Source: Malus domestica
Taxonomy: Eukaryota > Streptophyta > Magnoliopsida > Rosales > Rosaceae
Assembly (NCBI RefSeq): GCF_042453785.1
Contig: NC_091674.1
Location: 3,464,001 to 3,528,000, forward strand
Length of the DNA stretch: 64,000 nucleotides
Direction of reading: 5' to 3'
Shown: piece by piece, positions 59,894-64,000 of the stretch
Position numbering within the stretch: position 1 is the first letter of the stretch
Layout of the letters: the number at the start of each line of letters is the position of its first letter
Made by a program: the position numbers and the translations under genes
The notes under the pieces: generated by a model
The model's input: only the letters and a program-made list of their open reading frames with translations
Database searches by the model: none
Told to the model about the DNA's origin: nothing

Positions 59894-60931
59894 TCAATTT
59901 TCTAAATCATCGGAAACCGAATTTGTACACCACAAAGGAGAAGTTGTCAAAGGAATAGAAGAATTACAACAAAACTCCAACCTATCGCGAAACTTTGCCT
60001 CGCTCGTCTTTAACAACACCGGCAGCGGAAAGCAAACCCCTTTCTCCACGCACCGCTGGTGCCGCGGCCGAATCCGATTCTCCAAGCTGAACGAGAAGTA
60101 GTGCGGAAACTCCCTCAGCTCCTTCATCCCCCTCCCCATCTCCACCACGAAGTAATTGAATTTCGGCTCGAAGTTTTGCTCGATGCTGTAGCAGAACAGC
60201 TGCGGGAACCGCCGGAACATCGACAGGGCGTCGCGGCGGGAGAAGCCGATTTTTTCAAGGTAGTCGATTCGGGGCAGGAGCTTGTCTTCAACGCTGCAGG
60301 AGAGGAGGGAGGTGTGTTTGTTGACTTGGGAAATGCCGATGCTCTGGAGGAAGTAGAGGGTGGGGCGGAGGCGGGTTTTGACGCTGCAGGCGAGGAGTCT
60401 GGGGCGGCGGTTGATGACGCGGCGGAGATCGGAGCCGTTGACGTGGGCTTCGCGGAGGAGGAAGGTGAGGATTGGGACGATTTCGGCGACGCGGGAGGAG
60501 AGGATTTCGGGGCACATGCCGATGAGGCGGCGGAACTCCGGGGAGGTGAAGCCGATGGAGGTGAGGAGGAAGTGGACGGTGGATTTGATGTGGGAGAGAG
60601 GGGAGGAGAGGATGGGAGGGTGGTGGTTGATTAGGGAGAAGAAGTCGAGGCCGATGGAGTCGAGGTAGAGGACTTTTTCTTGGAAGTCGGAGTGGGGGTT
60701 GGGGGTGGTTGGGGGTTTGAGGGAGTGGAGGGGGAGGGAGACGGTGGTTTTGGTGGCGGAGAGGATTGGGCAGTGGGGGGTTTTCTTCGGCGGCGGAAAG
60801 GAGTGGGAAGAGTCATGGTGAGAGGAGGAGGGGGATTGGGGTTTGGGAACGGGAATGGGATTGGAAATGGAGGAGAAAAGGGGCTGTTTGGTGGCGGCGA
60901 TGGCGGTGGAGAGGAAGTGGGCTTCTTGCAT
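59894..60931 (-). CDS. MTEF1: mTERF family protein, chloroplast type (MTEF1/EMB3114-like)
   Basis: An intact single exon encodes 345 residues. mTERF proteins bind nucleic acid through a superhelix of about 30-residue helical repeats and act in organelle transcription, splicing or RNA processing. Residues 1-80 are Ser/Pro/His-rich with few acids, fitting a plastid transit peptide. From 83 on, repeats of the L..IG......I...P..L form follow: VLYLDSIGLDFFSLINHHPP (88-106), LLTSIGFTSPEFRRLIGMCP (122-141), FLLREAHVNGSDLRRVINRR (157-176), YLEKIGFSRRDALSMFRRFP (224-243), and a C-terminal MKELREFPHYFSFSLE (269-284). Length and lack of introns fit the group. It lies next to the E2FA-type gene, as the Arabidopsis pair At2g36000/At2g36010 does (from memory), which supports orthology. 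The exact plant mTERF name is less sure than the family. Confidence 0.9.
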   Translation of the reverse strand: MQEAHFLSTAIAATKQPLFSSISNPIPVPKPQSPSSSHHDSSHSFPPPKKTPHCPILSATKTTVSLPLHSLKPPTTPNPHSDFQEKVLYLDSIGLDFFSLINHHPPILSSPLSHIKSTVHFLLTSIGFTSPEFRRLIGMCPEILSSRVAEIVPILTFLLREAHVNGSDLRRVINRRPRLLACSVKTRLRPTLYFLQSIGISQVNKHTSLLSCSVEDKLLPRIDYLEKIGFSRRDALSMFRRFPQLFCYSIEQNFEPKFNYFVVEMGRGMKELREFPHYFSFSLENRIRPRHQRCVEKGVCFPLPVLLKTSEAKFRDRLEFCCNSSIPLTTSPLWCTNSVSDDLEN

Positions 60932-61039
60932 TTGGTTGGTTGGTTGTTGTTTGGGTGCAGCTGGTCATGGCTGAGGACTGGGGAGTGTTGTTTTGGGGGA
61001 AAAGAGGGAAGAAGAAGATAAGGCTTAATATTCTCCAAA

Positions 61040-62036
61040 CAATATCATTGTGGAGATTGTGATTGGTCAGGGATAGAGGGAGAAATCAGTAATCTACCAC
61101 CAATGGGCCGGGTTAATAAATTGGATATTACCCGAGTCCAGTCTAACCTAGTCAGCCCGGATTAACTTAGCCTAAGAGGGATATGTTTGGGCTTTTTCTT
61201 CTTCATTGGTAGACTGATAGTCATGATTGGATATTACCCAAGTTTGCCACTGGTCTTGGGTTCCGAGATCAGCCAATTTGACGGCGCACTTTTTCGCGTC
61301 GAGAAGTAATACAGAGATGTGTGGGTTAACTTGGATTAATACTCCTCCATCTTCGTTGGTTCGTGTATTGAACAAAGATGGTCTTCCTTGCCCTCCATAA
61401 TATTTTTTGTTCTTCCTGCAGTGGAGGGGGCGACGCCTTGCTCTAGGTGCAGCGTCTGATGTTCTGTACCCTCCTTTTCTGCTTTATGTTTTTTTTCCCT
61501 TTGTTGCCCCATCTCAGTGGGCTTCCTGTTGCTTTGGCTTCGGCCATGGTTATGCAATATTTCCAATCTTTCAAAAAAAAAAAAAAATCAGTAAGTTATT
61601 TGTGTAGTTTTATATATAGGTATGAGAGTTTTTTTATTTCAAATAAATTTGATTGATACCCAGAGATAAAATTTAGGTGTACAAAGAACCACTAGTCTCG
61701 AAATATGTTGAGGTGAAATGATAATTGCACACTTTTTTTCTTCCTACATACTTTTGCTAGTCAAGAAATGCTAAGAAGACTCTTCCAAAATTGGAACTCT
61801 CTATGGATTCTCGGTCACCTCATGTTTTTGACACAATTCATATACAAACATATTAAAATATTGTGAGAGAGTCTTCTTAGCATTTCTCTTGCTAGTATGC
61901 TTAATCTTGATTGATGTTTTTGTTTGATATGTTTAATTCGATGGTAAGAAATTAAAAAAAATGTGTGTAGAAAGAGAAAAGTCAATGTTTAAATTGAATG
62001 GATTGAAGAAGATTAATGAATTATCACAAGGTGTGT
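61040..62036. other. Region upstream of the mTERF gene, with a retroposon-like tail
   Basis: A T-rich stretch ending in a 14-A run (61573-61586), preceded by GGAGGGGGCGACGCC and a pyrimidine-rich tract, looks like the 3' end of a LINE or other retroposon. No reverse transcriptase is present. A partial family A MITE core (GGATTGAAGAAGATTAATG, then AAGGTGTGTAAG) lies at about 61925-62036. Confidence 0.35.
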
Positions 62037-62038
62037 AA

Positions 62039-62816
62039 GGTCATCTCCAACCGAATGGTCCAGATGGCTATAAGGCCGAAAATAGCCCAAAAATTGTCTC
62101 CAACGGATGGCTAGGCTAGAGGGCTCGTGGGCCTCACGGAATCTGAAAGGGTCAAAGGGATGGCCGTATGCAGCTAGCCAGAAATTTCAGCAATCCTGTC
62201 GGATATAACCAACAGGAATATATTTATATCCGACAAGAATGCTTAAACTAAAATTTGAATCCAACGGCTAGCTGACGCCAGTTACTGTTGGATTCAAATT
62301 TTATTTTATTTTTGGTTTTTTGGACCTTTTTTTTTAATTCTTACAAATTTTAAATTTTTTTCCTATAAATACCTAAACCATTCATTCACCATTCCTCACA
62401 AAATTTTCACCATTCCTACACCATTTCAATTCTCATATTCTTTTTCCTCTTTCAAAAATCTATACTTCAAATTTAAGTTGTTGTAATCTTTAAATTTAAG
62501 TTAATGTTGTTTTTAAATTTAATTTGAAGTTTTTAAATTTAATTTGTTGTTTTAAATTTAAGTTGTAATTTTTAAATATAAGTTGTAGTTTTTAAATTTA
62601 TATTGTTGTTTTTAAATTTAAGTTGTATGTTTAACCTTTTGGCCCTCGGTTAGAGATGGTTTTTTGAAGCATGGCTAAAATGAATCATGTGACCCTTTGG
62701 CCATCGGTTGGAGATGGAGGCAAATATGACCCTATACTGTTCATTAAAATATTAATATATTGGAGGATTAAAGGGGTAAAACGAGCCCTCTAACCAACCC
62801 TCGGTTAGAGATGGCC
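62039..62816. mobile_element. Tourist-like TIR element
   Basis: The ends GGTCATCTCCAACCGA and CGGTTAGAGATGGCC are inverse, flanked by TAA (62036-62038 and 62817-62819). The inverted-repeat motif also recurs inside (CATCGGTTGGAGATGG near 62702). A run of AAATTTAAGTTGT-type repeats lies at about 62460-62630. There is no transposase. Confidence 0.75.
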
Positions 62817-62819
62817 TAA

Positions 62820-62961
62820 GAGCAGTTCTAGCGTGGGAGCCATCTCCCCAGACTATCCACTATGCTATCCACCCAGTGAACAGTAGCTGCCCTTAATGAA
62901 CAGTAATCGCCTTTTGCATCTCCACCCCTACACTGAATAGCCCTAGCAATTGATAATAAAA

Positions 62962-62992
<31 letters not shown>

Positions 62993-63000
62993 TATAATTA
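62820..63000. mobile_element. Left part of a TAA-GAGCA TIR element
   Basis: It starts GAGCAGTTCTAGCGTGGGAG directly after the TAA that ends the previous element. The following CAGTGAACAGTAGCTGCC and AATGAACAGTAATCGCC match 3925-4040. An ATT microsatellite lies at about 62962-62995. The right end was not found. Confidence 0.6.
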
Positions 63001-63399
63001 ATATTATATTATTTACTTTGTATAAATTAATATTATATTATTAATTTATCTTTTCCTTTTGGTATTCCCGAAACTTCTACCATTTTACTTTCTTTCCTTC
63101 CCACTTCTTCCTTCCCGAAATTTTCTTCCTTGCACTGCAGAGAGAGAGCACTGCAGATTTATGTTTTACAACTCCAAATTTGATTTCGTTTTTTCCTACA
63201 AATTTCTGGAGAAGAGCACTGCAAGGTAATTGACTTTTGGGTTTACCGCAGATTTTGATATTTTGTGTGCTTTCTGTTTTGTTTTTCCAGAATTCGGCGA
63301 GCTCCGTGACCAATCCCGGCCAAGCTCGACCACGGTTGTTACTTACAATGGTAGAATCTTGTTCCTTTTCATTTTAGCATCATTTTTGTGCTTAAATTA

Positions 63400-64000
63400 T
63401 GTTGATGCACAAAACCGAAGGTCTTGGAACAACGTAAATCCGACCATGAATCCGCAAGAAATGTAAATAACACAAGATGTATTGTGGTTCACCTCAAGGT
63501 TTGGGCTACGTCCACACTGATTGTATTTCTCTGAGAGTATTTGTGAGGGATAGAGTGTGAAAGCTTTGCTCTAGATAGGAGAGGCTTAGCGTTTGTGAGG
63601 GTGAGGATGCCCTTTTATAGAATAAGGGCTCCTCCCATTTTTACATATTTGCCCCTTCCTTTATTACATAATTACATTTGAGTCCCCTGAGTATTTATAC
63701 GAGGTCTAAATACGGAGGCCCTAAGTATGTTATAAACAAATTACAATTTTTAATGGAGTTTTAAGTCGAGATCGGAATCGGGATGAATCCCTGCCAAATA
63801 TTCCGGTGTTCTCCCTCGAGGGTTCCGGTGACCCATGTTTTAAATTGTGACTGATGTCGCCCAAACGTCAGCCTTGCGTCACGTCACCTTCGGGCTCTCA
63901 GGCTGGCAACTCGTGCTAGGCCTGTTGCTTGGGCTGGGTCTGTCCCTCGGGTTACCACACGCTAGACCAAATCCGTCGGGCTCTCTAGCCTTGTTCACCC
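63400..64000. mobile_element. LTR running off the window edge
   Basis: It opens TGTTGATGCACAAAAC, the same terminal text as the LTRs at 13078 and 16478. ACACAAGATGTA, GTGGTTCACC and GGCTACGTCCAC follow at the same relative positions, then the sequence diverges. CCTTTTATAGAATAAGG at about 63612 is TATA-like on both strands. It is a related LTR family, and the remainder lies outside the window. Confidence 0.65.

Noticed and set aside
60059..60634. Open frame of 191 codons on the plus strand
   Set aside because: It lies antisense to the mTERF gene and is made of Glu/Gly/Ala-rich text caused by that gene's codon pattern.

Overview
This is plant nuclear DNA. The genes are spliced, intergenic DNA is AT-rich, and the window is full of MITEs, SINEs, LTR elements and microsatellites. 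Repeat types and protein similarity suggest a woody rosid, most likely Rosaceae of the apple/pear group (inference). There are no bacterial, organellar or CRISPR features.

I could reconstruct seven protein-coding genes. Left to right they are: an OVATE family protein of the OFP15/16 type (8434-9339, +); an OFP6-type OVATE protein (34462-35010, -); a 12-exon lipid-droplet-associated hydrolase (35883-41657, -); a 6-exon HVA22-like gene of the i/j type (48571-51150, +); a small intronless gene of unknown function (51328-51873, -); a 14-exon E2F transcription factor of the E2FA type (53542-57577, -); and an intronless plastid-type mTERF protein (59894-60931, -). From memory, Arabidopsis has mTERF, E2FA, HVA22J, OFP6 and OFP15 in the same order at about At2g36000-At2g36050. 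If so, this is a conserved collinear block stretched by transposons. The genes share no pathway; they cover transcription repression (OFPs), cell-cycle transcription (E2F), ER membrane shaping (HVA22), lipid hydrolysis and organelle gene expression.

Region by region: 1-3.2 kb has no gene I can assign. 3.9-5.0 kb is a TAA-flanked TIR element carrying a SINE. 12.76-19.42 kb is an old fold-back element broken by a gag-only LTR retrotransposon (13078-16991) and a 2.3-kb solo LTR (17045-19343). 23.2-23.5 kb is a broken fragment of a chloroplast RNA-binding protein gene. 24176-27602 is a 3.4-kb solo LTR with a perfect 5-bp target duplication. 29.64-30.96 and 32.88-33.72 kb are two related fold-back elements, the second carrying an exon fragment that looks like nucleoporin NUP155. 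42-45.2 kb holds several MITEs, a 137-bp tandem array and a SINE. 61-64 kb is TIR elements and the start of another LTR.

The most unusual signal is in the two solo LTRs. Each carries a tandem array of short hairpins in which the loop sequence is conserved while the stem arms change together and stay complementary. The second notable point is a GG in place of AG at one splice acceptor of an otherwise intact hydrolase gene.
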